Assembly (NCBI GenBank): GCA_025765615.1 | Contig: JAIVFJ010000105.1 | Span: 158,083 to 222,082, forward strand | From: Zopfochytrium polystomum | Taxonomy: Eukaryota; Chytridiomycota; Chytridiomycetes; Chytridiales; Chytridiaceae | Direction: 5' to 3' | Length of the DNA stretch: 64,000 nt | Shown: positions 10,565 to 22,083 of the stretch, piece by piece | Layout of the letters: the number at the start of each line of letters is the position of its first letter | Position numbering within the stretch: position 1 is the first letter of the stretch | Translations under genes and position numbers: made by a program | Notes under the pieces: generated by a model | Database searches by the model: none | What the model was told of the DNA's origin: nothing | The model's input: the letters and a program-made list of their open reading frames with translations, nothing else

Positions 10565-13500
10565 ATGCTTGGTCGGGGCCACCGAGGCAAGCTCGAGCGT
10601 CGCGAGGACACAGCCCACCATGCCGGCCCCGTCGACCGAGACCGATACGGGCCGAGCAGCTACTACAACGATGACGACGGCGACGACGAGGGCGACGACG
10701 AGGGCGACGACGAAGGACGCGTCTCGGCCATTGCCGACATTTTCGCTAAAGTGCACCTTGGTCTCGTGGCGCAGCGCGATCGCCCTTCCCTTGAAGCTGC
10801 TCTGGCATCCAGGCAAGTAACGCAGCCTTCAATGCCTTTGGTATCCGATAGTGCAACCAGCCTGACTCTCGGTCTCTTTTAATGATGTTGTTGTTCTCTC
10901 CAAACAATACTTACAGGACATTGATGAAACCTTCTATTATCACGGCTTTGAAGGAGAGCGTCGCCATAGAAGCAAGTGATGGCCACTTGCCGGGACGCGT
11001 TCCTCGCGAGCTCGTGTTTTCCTTAGTCATTATGCACAGTTCACTGTTTCGATGCTTCAGCGAATCGTTGCGGCAGCAAGCGGCCAGGTCTCTTTGCGAT
11101 TGGATTCTCTCATGGCAGTCGGATGCATCAACTACCAGCGACAATGTCGACGAAAAGTTCATGGCGTTCGTGTTCTGTGCTTTGCGATCCGGAGCTGCCT
11201 TTGTGCTTGCTTCGGCTAGCGCGTTGGAGTCGTTTCTCGACGTTCTTTTCGGCGTCCCGTTCGAGATGTTCCTGGTCCCAATGCTGACTCGATTCAGGAC
11301 TACCTCCATTGCGACAGCTTCTGTTAGAGAGTGTGAACTACTTGTATCAACTCACCATGGTTTTTGCAAGAGGTTGCGCCTCGCTACGATGAACGGCAGT
11401 ACCAGAGCAAAGGTAGCAGTGGGTGGCCCAGTGTTGGCCCTGTTGGCCTCATCTCTGACAAGTTTGTCCAACAGCTGAAAATTTCCGTTTCCGACAGTAA
11501 TGTCCTATTCTCCAACGATATCCTCGCTCCGAAGACGAATGCAGACCTAAAGCCTATTTGCCATGAACTTTTCTGGGCTTTAAAACGTCGTATTCGGCAG
11601 CTTCTATCGGATCTGAAGGACGGACTGAGCCAGAATCCAAAACTGCTAGTCGAACTGCACACGGCAGAAGAACCGTCCACCTTATTATCGACTCGGCAAC
11701 TGAAAGTGACGGAATCCGGAAACTCAAAGTCGAAATCGACTCGTGGCCAAAAAAACCGAGCAAAAGAAAGAGCGAAGCGGGACCTCTTCGCATCTGGAGA
11801 TTTCTTATCTTCTTTTATTGACTCGATAGCTGGAACCGCAGAAAACAAGAGCGAATTTTCGTCGTCCTTTGCCGGCCCAACGCCCTCAGGTATTGAGTTA
11901 GTAACCACTTCCGAGGAGCTCCCCGTCAAAATTGCAAACAGTGATCAGCTGAGTGATAATTTTGTGCGGGAGCGGTCCGATGAAAACTCTTTGTATCGAA
12001 CGGCGTTCCATGGTCCATGGGAAATCATGCTAGCGGATCGTGCACAGGCAGTGCTCAAGGCTGCTTCTAAGAACAACGCCGTCCGTGACCCTGTCTTTTT
12101 AAATTTGAGGTCGATCGCCCATGGCTTGTGGTCCCCGAGCGTCGCAAAGCCCTTGACGCATTCTCGTCTTTTAGTCCCAGTGTATGAGGCCAAAGTCCTG
12201 GTAAATAGCACTAGCCCAATTTGGTTTGTGAACTAAGATAGCCTCACAGAACAACCTTCGAGTTGTTTGGCAGGTTGATGTCGGCTGGGTTGAGGCCCTC
12301 AACGCGAATGCCCAATTCGTCAAAATTTGGAGCGTTGGAAACCACAAGGATGTCATTCAAACCTTGAAGCGGGTTGAGGCAGCGCACAGAACATACTCCA
12401 AAGAGCATCAACGACGTTGCACATTGAGAAACGTATCGCCACAGGTAACAACACCAGTGGTGTTCAATGATGATGGCGGCGACTCGACCTACGTCACAAG
12501 GATTGAGGATGCTGACCAGGAATTGGACCAGCTGCTCATGCATGATATGGCCGTTACCGCAAAGGTGTACATGTCTTCATTTTTACTTCTTTTTGTTTAG
12601 TTCTAACATGGCGCCAGTTTGTTCCACTCTCGAAAGTTTTCCTCCATTGGCTGCTTTGTGAATCCAACGATCCTGGGGAATTTCCCTTCACGCTATCTCA
12701 AATGGTAAGGCTGACATCGCGTGTCCAATGCTCCGCTCATCATTCACATGAAGGAAGATGCCATCGTGCACCACTCAAACTCAGTGATTTTGTGTGGCAG
12801 GTCCGGAACTGGTAAAACAAGCTGTATTTTGTTCAGACTGCTGGCAATGTATTACGCGTACTACTCTAGAGCCGTTTCACCTCTGTACGGATCAGTTTCA
12901 CGACCAGCCATCGGTAATAACTCGACACAATCGTTGATTACACCTGCTCAGCACATGCACCAAATCTTCGTTACTGCATCTCCAATTTTTTGCGCGAGAG
13001 TTCGCGCGTACTTTGGCCGACTGCTCCTGGCTGTTACCAGGGGTCAGATCAAAGAGAACCTATCGACCAAAGAGATTTCTATTGCGGAGAAAACCGAACT
13101 GTTTCTGAAGTCCATCGCTGATGCCAAGAACTCAGCTTATGACTATGAACTCTCTGCTGACGACGCACTATCCGAGATGCTGTCAAGAAAAAATGGTACT
13201 GCAGAGTTGGACGCTGAATTGATTGAAGAGGAAATGGAGCAAAATCTGCTGTCATCTGTACCGGACTCATTTCTTGACTTGGAAACCAAGCATTTCCCTT
13301 TATTTCTTACGTACCGTAAGTTCGTCTCAATGATGCGGATAGCGCTCGGGTTGGACTCGAGCGTCGGTCTAAATGCCGATGCTGAGAAGGTCACACCATC
13401 TGAAATCGATTTCCCAACGTTTTTGCACAAGTTTTGGGCTCACTTGGATGCGAAATTGACGTCCAAGCTCGACGCGTCTCTTGTCTATAACGAAATAATG

Positions 13501-16500
13501 GGGGTTATCAAAGGTTCTGAAGTTGCTGCAAAGTCCTCGTCTGGCTTTTTAACTCGCGAGCAATACCAAGCACTGTCTACGCGGAGTTTCGGAACATTCG
13601 GAACGATGCGGGATCGCCTGTACAACGTCTTCTTGGAGTACCAAGCGGTGAAAGGGTTTACCCAAGATTCTCTGGATAGGTAAGCCCCCTGCATTTTCTC
13701 GACAAACTTTTGACCTCCTATTAGCATAAATGAAGTGAATCGGACAATCATGAAAAATGGCTATCATGGCCCCACTATTCACGAAATTTACGTTGATGAG
13801 GTTCAAGATCTCACAATGGCGCAACTCTTCCCTCTTGTCAATATCTGCTCGTCGCCTGCCAAAGGGGTAATGTTTGCTGGAGACACTGCGCAAACGATTG
13901 CGAGAGGTTCATCGTTTCGCTTTCAAGACTTGAGCAGTATGACGTTTAGAATCCTGGAGGCGAAAGGCGGAGGGAAAAGATTTGCCCAGCACTGCCAACC
14001 GAGTCAGTTTCAGCTCACCAAAAATTGTGAGTGTGGAGGCACTTTTGAAATCTTCTAAACACCTTTCTGGTTCACCAGATCGATCACATGATGGCATTTT
14101 GAGGATGGCGGCATCAGTTTTGGATCTAATTCATAAATATTTTCCGTCTTCAATTGACAATCTTGAGCGTGATGTTGGAGCTGTTCAAGGACCATTGCCA
14201 GTCTGCTTCTTGGGTCAGAGCGAGGACCTTCGCGAGATCTTTGGTCTGGGTGGATCCTCGAATATGGCATCGAAGGCAAATGAATTATCAACTGGAGCCT
14301 CGGGGTCCGTGCCAGAATTTGGTGCAGAGCAGGTGATTTTGGTTCGGACTGAGGCGGACGCGGATTTGCTGCGTGAAAGTCTCAGCGACTCTGCGCTGAT
14401 CTTGACTATCGAACAATCGAAAGGTGAACCTCCCATTGCGCGTAACTGGTGCCAATGTCTTCAAATAGGAATGGAGTTTGACGACGTTTTGCTCTACTCC
14501 CCGTTTGGAAGCAGTCCGTCCCAAACTGCTTGGAGAGTTTTCTTTCAAGAAGTTCCAGGAAACACAGTGCCTGCGCCGAAGTTCAGCGAAGACAAACACA
14601 ACATTTTAGGAACGGAGCTGAAGATTCTCTACACCGGAATTACTCGCGCACGACAGAGAGTAAGCCTTACTGTTTGTCTGAAATTTTTACTAATGATCTC
14701 AGCAGCTATGGATCTTTGATCCTCATGAGGAAGCGAGGGCACCGCTGTTTTCACTTTGGCAAGCATTGTCTTTGGTTGAACTAGTTACCAATCAGAGTTC
14801 CAAGTCTTTCATGTTTCTGGCACAAAAGTCCACTCCTGACCATTGGAATCGCCAAGGACGCAACTTTTTCGAGAGACGGCAGTATGGTCCTGCACTTCTG
14901 TGCTTTCGCAACGAACACCGTCTGCGGCCAACCCCTGAGGCAAAGCAGCGATGGCTGTTGGCAGCCGCAAATGTGGAGCGTACTAAAGCAATACAGCTTT
15001 CAATGGAAGGAAAGACGAGTCTCGCAAACGATACTTTCATTAAGGCGGGCCGCCTCTTTTTGGAAACGGGAGGCAGCTCGAGAATCAAATCTGCTGCTCT
15101 TTGCTTCGAGGTACGTTCAAAACTTGCGTAAGAATACTAATTCGGGTTCTTGCAAAGCGCGGCCTCAGTTTTATTGTTGCGGCAGAAACTTACGGAACAA
15201 TATCTCTCCACGCCGATGCCGGACGCTGCTATACGATGGCAGAAGAGTTCAAACTTGCCGGGGATCAGTACCAGCTTTGCGCTCAGTATGAAGAAAGCAT
15301 TGAATCGTACGTTGCAGGAAAGCACTGGATGGAAGCAGTGGAGCTGGTCCGAACGCTTGACGATTCGAAAGACAAACACCGACTTCCTTCGCCGGAAAGA
15401 ATTCGTTGGGTCATTAGAGCGGCCTCGAGGCACTTTGGCCGAATAGGAAACAATTCCATGAGAGTTCGGGCGATCAGTCTTATTGCGGATTTCGAGGAAC
15501 GAGTGGACACGCTTCGCAAAGACGGGTATATATTCGAGATTCACTGTTCTAGTTGGTCTCCACGCTAAACCCTCTTCTTTAGAGTGTTCGTGGAGCTCGG
15601 TGAACTTCTTCTTTCTGGCGGACGATTTACTCGGGCAGCGACAGTCTTTCAGAACGACATTGGTGACTTTGAAAAAGCAGCTCTTGCCTGGGAGCAAGAT
15701 GGCAGCGCAGAGTCGCAAAGTGAGTCTTTTTCGCAAATGAGGCAGAAATTAAACGACTTTTAAGTGAATGCTTTGTCGTGCCATCTTTTTTGTGCATGGG
15801 ACAAAGCGTTGGAATGTTCAAGCCTGTCGAAGGCCACGCCGAGCCCCGAAGCGAAAACTTCATTTGTTTCGGCTCTACGAGTAAGAGAGGCGATCGCTTC
15901 ATCACTGGAGATTAGCACAAGGAGGGTCGAATTCGAAAAATTGGAGCTCCAGTGCGAAGCTCTGGCTATTCTTTTCGAAATGCCCGTTAACTTCAAAGTA
16001 GAGAAATGCGAAGCTTTACTTCGTCGATGCGGCAGTTACACGAAAGAGTTTTACCTCGCCCTTCTTTGCAGCTTGAGTTTAGCTGACCGATACAGTGAAG
16101 AAGAGAAACTTGGAGATTTCCAATCCAATCTGCAGGTTAAATTTCCTCGGTGGAGATCACACACCGCAGTTTCGTTAAAGTGGGTCCGTCAACTTCGGGA
16201 ATGCGTCGGTTGCATTCTTGCAGCGATTGATCGATTCTTCCATTTCAGTTCATTTTCGGATGAGCTGGTTCAGCAGTTAAAAGATGTTGAAGATTTATTC
16301 GGCTTCACGAGGGACGACGAAGTCCAGTTATCTCGCATTTCAACAATGAGGCGATTGATTCCGTTTGATCGGGAATCACATGATGGTTTGGAACCGGATA
16401 GCTTCGGCCGATTAAGAGCTCACGAAATGACATGCATTAGTATAATTCGTGCAATATTGGCACGTGACTATATTTCAATGTCGAAGAAAACTGAAAGTGC

Positions 16501-18893
16501 TATTTTAACCGCCAAATATCCCCGAATATGTACACTAAACATATTTGGAGCATGCTCCGAGGTCAACTGCACTTACCGCCACGAACATCAGGAGCAAGGT
16601 CAACTTGAGTTGATATGCATGAACGCCTGTATGGTACAGTTATTCTCCGCTGCTGTGAACAAACCGGATATCCTCGGCCGCCGAAGACACTGGCTTCAGC
16701 GGTTGATGTGGTCGCTGCGACCCTGGGATGATGACACATTGGCTAGTCATTCCGTTATCTCCCGGTTTAAATCAAGTCTCACCAAAGACGAGTTAATCGT
16801 CACCGAGATTCGAAGCCTTGTTGAAAAGCGGTGGACAAAGGAGGCCGAAAATCTGAATTTGCTTCTCCAGCTGGCTTTCGCTATTACATTTTATTTTACG
16901 AAACCCTTCGGATCTGTGTGGAGGCTCACCAAGCCAAGTTACATTGCATTGATGATTGGACCATGCTTTACGACAACGATTCCACTGCAGTGCGTGAGCA
17001 ATGCTGTCGACATCATACAGTACGGAATTGAGAATCCGTCAGAATTGGGCGACTGTCGCAGCATTCTTTCGTTGCTGGAGTTTACAGCGACACTTTTGTG
17101 CATTTCGCGTAACGGCACATGTATTGTGCCTCGCTCGTGGATTGTTTCTGTAGCTGGTAGATTCCCTCATTACCAGATTGGCGAACCGAGAGGAGAAGAT
17201 ATGGTTTTGTTTATGAGCCGCCTCCGACCGAACCTTTCAAAACTAAGGGAGCTTTTGAAAGCGCAGCAAAAGGCACGAGCAAGCAGTCAACTTCGCTTGG
17301 CTGCCGTCTGCACTGTGTTGGACCAAATGGAAGAACGAGTATCCTCTATAAGCAAAGCAGCCGATTTTCGCCCGAGTCAGAGCCTGGACCGCGTTGGGTG
17401 GCCTCGCTTTGTCTTCAAAACTTGTCCCAACGCCTTCCAGGCATTACGACGCTTTTGTGAAGCATCTGGAGATGAACTGATTTTACTGGAGACCCGGGAA
17501 GTTTCGGCTGCTTGGAAATATGCCGCACGCTCCGTCTCCTCCAGGATTGTCAACTGTACTGTTAACTCTGGAGAAGTCAAAACAGTCTGCAGTCTCAATC
17601 TGGCGCTAAGTGCTGAAGGTTTAATGCCTGTGATATCTTCGTTACGAGCGGATGCAGTGGAATTCTCTCCGGCCGCCGATTCACTCGAAAAACTCGATTC
17701 AGAAGAGACACCAGCCGAGATGGCGACTAGTTGCGAGCAAGACGAACAAAAAGAAATCGGTGCAGTAGCAGCAATATGGAAATGGTGGAACTGGGTTAGG
17801 TCTAGGGATAAGAAGCTAGGTCGCTTGCTTGCAGAAGCGAATGAAGTTGTGAAGAGCGACGTTTGGGGTTTAAAGGAGGCGATAAAGTGTCTCGCAGAAA
17901 ACAACTGCAAAAGGACGGAGTCGACTCTTTCGATCGAAAAACAATCTAAATCATTGCGCGAAGTCGATCACGACACAACATCTTCCTCCACATTGAATGT
18001 ATTTGATGAATCAAGTCAATCACGCGAGGAGTACAGCGGCAACGGCACCTCCGAAGAGGGTCAGTCGGAGGACGAGATGGACGGATCAGTCGGCATCAGC
18101 CGAACAAAGCTTCGTTACAAGCTGATCCTATTTGGCGAAGGTCTTATGCGTCTACCATCGATTGATAAGCTGCTTCAAGAAATCAGGTCGTTCTTGGGAC
18201 GACCATCCTTGTCGGAAACCACCATTGAATTGGAGGACAAAGCAGAGTGAGTGGAAACCAGCTAGTCGTTTTCGACATTAACCGTTGTCGTAATCACTCT
18301 TCTGTTTCGGCAGCGCTCTATTTCAGGAGGGTAGGCAAATTCGAAGCAACTTGCACGTGCGATCCCACAATCATCACAACAACTTTGACGTCAACTGGCT
18401 GTGCTCGGAAATAGGAAAGGCGGACGGCCTGAAAGGAAAGTGGAAGCAGATAAAACACGACCTCAACGTTGTCAAGCGGCAGTCCAAACAAAGGCATCCA
18501 GCGTCTGGACGCAACAAACCTCTCACGGGCAAAGAAGAAGTTAAATTGGGACGCGCCCAAAAAGCTGTGAACGAAGAATATGAGGACGACGAAGAGGACA
18601 CGTGGACGGATCCAGAATTCGCCTACGAGGAAGAGTACGAGGCTCGCAGCGGGAGTTCGTTCGTACGAACGCATGGAGGCGGTCGTGTGAAACAAAGGGG
18701 CGGCCGTGGAGGCGCTGGCAAGGTCTGGTCGGCGCCCGAGTTGTCCAGAAGAGGTTTGGGTGCCGGCAGCTGCGCCAGCGTCGGAGGGTGGCACGGGGGC
18801 ATTGGGGGCTGGCGGCGGCGGCGGACGGAGACCGGGCAGGCAGGCGTCTCAATACGTTGCGAAGGGATGGTGAGGGATTGTTTTGTTAAGTAG
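10565..18893 (+). CDS. TRANK1-like UvrD/Rep-type superfamily 1 helicase
   Basis: Very large multi-exon gene. Exon 1 (10565-10812, MLGRGHRGKLERRED with GDDEGDDEG acidic repeats) joins exon 2 at 10917 through a GC..AG intron. The helicase core shows motif I GRSGTGKTS (near 12800), motif II VDEVQD (near 13800), motif III VMFAGDTAQTIARGSSFRF, motif IV-like NYRSH (joined over the intron near 14070), a QSKG/GMEFDDVLLYSPF motif V (near 14480) and motif VI LYTGITRAR (near 14640). This set matches fungal and animal TRANK1-type proteins. Downstream are TPR-like helical repeats (15.0-15.6 kb) and one continuous 828-codon exon at 15764-18247 that carries a CCCH-type zinc finger, C-x7-C-x4-C-x3-H, near 16530-16580. 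The GTGAGT at 18247 is a donor, and a last exon at 18315-18893 restores frame and adds an acidic then Gly/Arg-rich tail. The junctions near 11.35 kb and 14.05 kb are not resolved. Likely an RNA/DNA helicase; its substrate is unknown. Confidence 0.8.
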
Positions 18894-19340
18894 AGTAGGG
18901 AGGATGGCAAAGCGCGAAGAAGGCAAACTTGCACGAGAATGAAGGAATACTCCCGTCATTTCAAGGGCGAGATCATTTATTTCCAGTTCGTCGCCACGTG
19001 CCGGCCATCCCGTTTAGTAAATCATAATAGCCAAACACAGCGATGGACCCCACCGGGCTCGTGCGACGCCATCAGCGCGGGCTTGCCGAGCTGGTCGTGG
19101 CCCTCGTACCGCACGCAGCCGCAATCCTCCACGACGGGGACGCCCTCGCTGCTGCCGCCGCGCATCCTCGCGGTCCTCCTCCTCCTCCTCCTCCTCCGTC
19201 TTCTTCTTTTTCTCCTTCGGCGCAAACGCTCAAGCAGCAGCCGCAACTGCCCACTGGCGGCCACTTCGCTGGAGCCGTCCCTGCGGTTCCCCCTTCAAGA
19301 AACATCCACCAGCCACCGCTCCAACAACGCGACGCCGCCG

Positions 19341-22083
19341 ATGACGCCGAGGACGCCGAGGACGACGGCTCCGGCGACGATGATAACTTCATCGCCGACA
19401 GGCGCCGACAGCCAGACCAATGACGATCCCAGTCGGCGACGCAGGCGGCGCTGTGACAAACCAGGCGGCATCGCGCGGTCCCCAACCCCTCGCCAACCCC
19501 GCGTGACTCTCGCTGCCCCCGGCTCGGACGGCACTGCCACGGGATCGCCCACCGCAGAGGAGACAAGGACGACGCCGGCGTCATCGGCACGCGCCAAGGC
19601 TTCACGTGCTTTCGAGGCGGTCGTCGCCCACGACGTGTCGTCGTACGCCGATTACGATCCCGTCATCGTCGCGTTGCTGGCCGAGCGGCGGCTGCACCTG
19701 GCGCTGGTGCTGTCAGACACGGGTACGAGTGAACAATCCCGGCGCAGCGAGCGCATTGGCTTCTGATCCCCTTCTTTTCACGTTACATGTTTTGTTCGCT
19801 CTGCAGCGCTGCTCTTTCGTTATTTCAACAAGAACCGCTTTGCCAGCGATGTTGCGGAAAAGATGCTCGTCAACCATCTCCGATGGCGTGTGCGCAACAA
19901 CATTCACGCCGTCTCCCGAGATTCGCTATCACAAAAGGTCGTGTTTCGTGTCGTGTTTCGTGTTGTCGCTTTGTCTCCGCGTATGCCGGCTGACATTCTT
20001 ACGAACCCCACCCTGGCCGCCAACAACGCCTCCAGGCGCGCGAATACGCAACATCGGGTTTCCTCCGTTACTTTGGCCAAGACAAACTTGGGCGACCTTG
20101 CGGCGTGCTAAACCTCGGCAAGTACGATGCGACGGCGGGCAAAAGGTTTATCGAGGACTTGCGCGAGTATCTCATTTACGCCCTGGAAGTTGGGCGTAAG
20201 TGCGTTTATGCCGTCAATAATCAGCCGACGGAAAGCGAGCTGAAGGCGCTGCGAGAGGAGGAACTGGCGAACGGAGAGGTCGATCAAAGAGACTTTGAGC
20301 CTCTAATGTGGAGAGTTCCCCTCAACTCGGCGGACGGAAGCCGAATGTTCATCGCGCACTTGTCGGTGATTGTGGATTTGGATGGAATCGGCATGGCGAA
20401 TTTGGTACGTGGTGCTTTTTGGGTGCGCCGACACTCTGACTCACTGGGTGAAATTCTCTTTTCTCGGTTAGAACTACGAACTAATTCCGTTACTTTACGA
20501 CCTCTTTCACTCGCAATACCCTCAAATCTTTGGTACCGTGGTGAGTGAGTTCGACTTCCGCGGGACGTTTGAGAACGCTAAACCTCCGTCTGGGTTAAAT
20601 TAGTATGTTCTCAACTATGGCTGGATTCATGGTGGAATTTGGTCCATAGCGAAAACTGCATTGCCCGCAGATTCGACAAAGAAGCTTATCTTTTTGAAAA
20701 AGGATGAGCTAAACGATCACTTTGATTTGGCTGCTCTCCCAAGAGGTCTGTTGACTTGCTATTTTCATAGTCGCATCAAAAATTGATTGACCTGCTTCAA
20801 TACTGATGTCGGTTGCAGAACTGGGTGGACAGGCGGAAGCGTCTGTCGACGAGCTCTCTGCAAATATCTTCTCCGTCTATGAAAGTGAACCATCGCCAGA
20901 AAACCCAAACAACTATCCAAACTCAGACTTCGACGTTGTGCTTTCCATGATCAAGGAGGCTGAGAGTCGATTCCTCGATGAGCGCGAAGATGAGGAGTGG
21001 TTCGATGCAGTTGAGACTATTTCCACAGCACCCGTTCGCTCTGCCGCCGATCTTCAATCAATACTACGATCTCCCCACCCCCAATACCCACCACTCAAAC
21101 GCCTCAGCTCTCTCCCTGGGCTCAGCCAAGCAACAACCCCCGCCGTCGCGTTCACTGATGCCGTCAGAAGACACTTTCCGACTTCGGCCGTGCCGGAATC
21201 AGATTCAACGTCAAAGCGGCACAACTCGGCCCCGGGAACCAAGTTTTCCCGTTCACTCAACTCTATCAATCGGTCCAATCGCCCCTCCCACCTAGCACTG
21301 AGCCAGCATCTCGCCGACAACACGGTTCAGCCACCAACGCCCTCGCGTTTATCAGCAAGGGGATCGAGAGCATCCTTGCGGATCGCGACAGACTCTGGAT
21401 CTTTGCTGGGACCAGGCATGGGCGAAAGAACACAGCTGGCAGCGTCGCAAATGTTGTCGGGGGCTTTGTATGCGGCAACGCTGCCCTGGGTTGCATCGGT
21501 TGCCGCTGCGCGGCGAGTGATCTACATCACAACGTTCCCGGTGCTCGCTGTCGCAAAGTACTTTTTAGAGTCGGAAAGGCAAGGGCGGAGAGACAAGAAA
21601 GCCCGGAGCAGCACTCGACGGCGCGGATCGACCGCATCATCAAAGACTGGATTTCTGCGGCCGCGTTGGCTTGGCGGCAGAGAGGTTGCGTCTGGAACGC
21701 CACACGGCTCGGACGGCGACTCGGATGACTCTGACGACGACGACAGCGAGGCCGACTCACCTATCGACATGGTGGTGCGGACCTCCGTGACGCGGCGCGG
21801 GGTCGCCGGGGGCGGCGAACCTGTCTCGCCCGGCAGCGCGCTGCGGCGGCGGCGCAAGCGGTATGCGGAGCTCGCGGCGATGGCGCTGGCCGGGTCGGTG
21901 TGGGTGTTTCTTGGGGTTCAGGTCGGGCGGTTCGTCGTCGCCGACGCCGAGGCGGTGCGGCGGCGGCGGGAGCGGCGGACGCAGGTGATGGCGGAGCTGC
22001 GGCGGCTGCTGGCGGAGGCGGCCTCCATGTGGGAGGGGTTTGCGGGGAGGATGTGGTTGGAGTCGGCTGAGCCGCCGTGGTGA
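19341..22083 (+). CDS. CRAL-TRIO (SEC14-like) domain protein with C-terminal hydrophobic segments
   Basis: Six exons: 19341(?)-19722, 19807-19937, 20036-20404, 20472-20540, 20604-20745, 20819-22083. They join exactly to 785 aa. The CRAL-TRIO N motif is LLFRYFNKNRFASDVAEKML. The lipid-binding domain contains SGFLRYFGQDKLGRPCGVLN, VDLDGIGMANLNYELIPLL, YPQIFGTVYVLNYGWIHGG and the closing FDLAALPRELGG, all standard for SEC14 relatives that bind phospholipids or other hydrophobic ligands. After the domain come ~150 Ser/Pro-rich residues, a hydrophobic stretch ALYAATLPWVASVAAARRVI with FPVLAVAKYFL, a basic plus acidic linker, and ELAAMALAGSVWVFLGVQVG near the end. These suggest membrane association, as in some fungal phosphatidylinositol transfer proteins. 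The start is uncertain: the upstream frame is open to 18939 and low in complexity; ATG 19341 is a conservative choice. Confidence 0.8.

Noticed and set aside
19295..19597. Minus-strand frame with a hydrophobic end (VGDEVIIVAGAVVLGVLGVIGG)
   Set aside because: It is antisense to the low-complexity N-terminus of the CRAL-TRIO gene; the alternate-phase hydrophobicity comes from GAC/GCC-type repeats.
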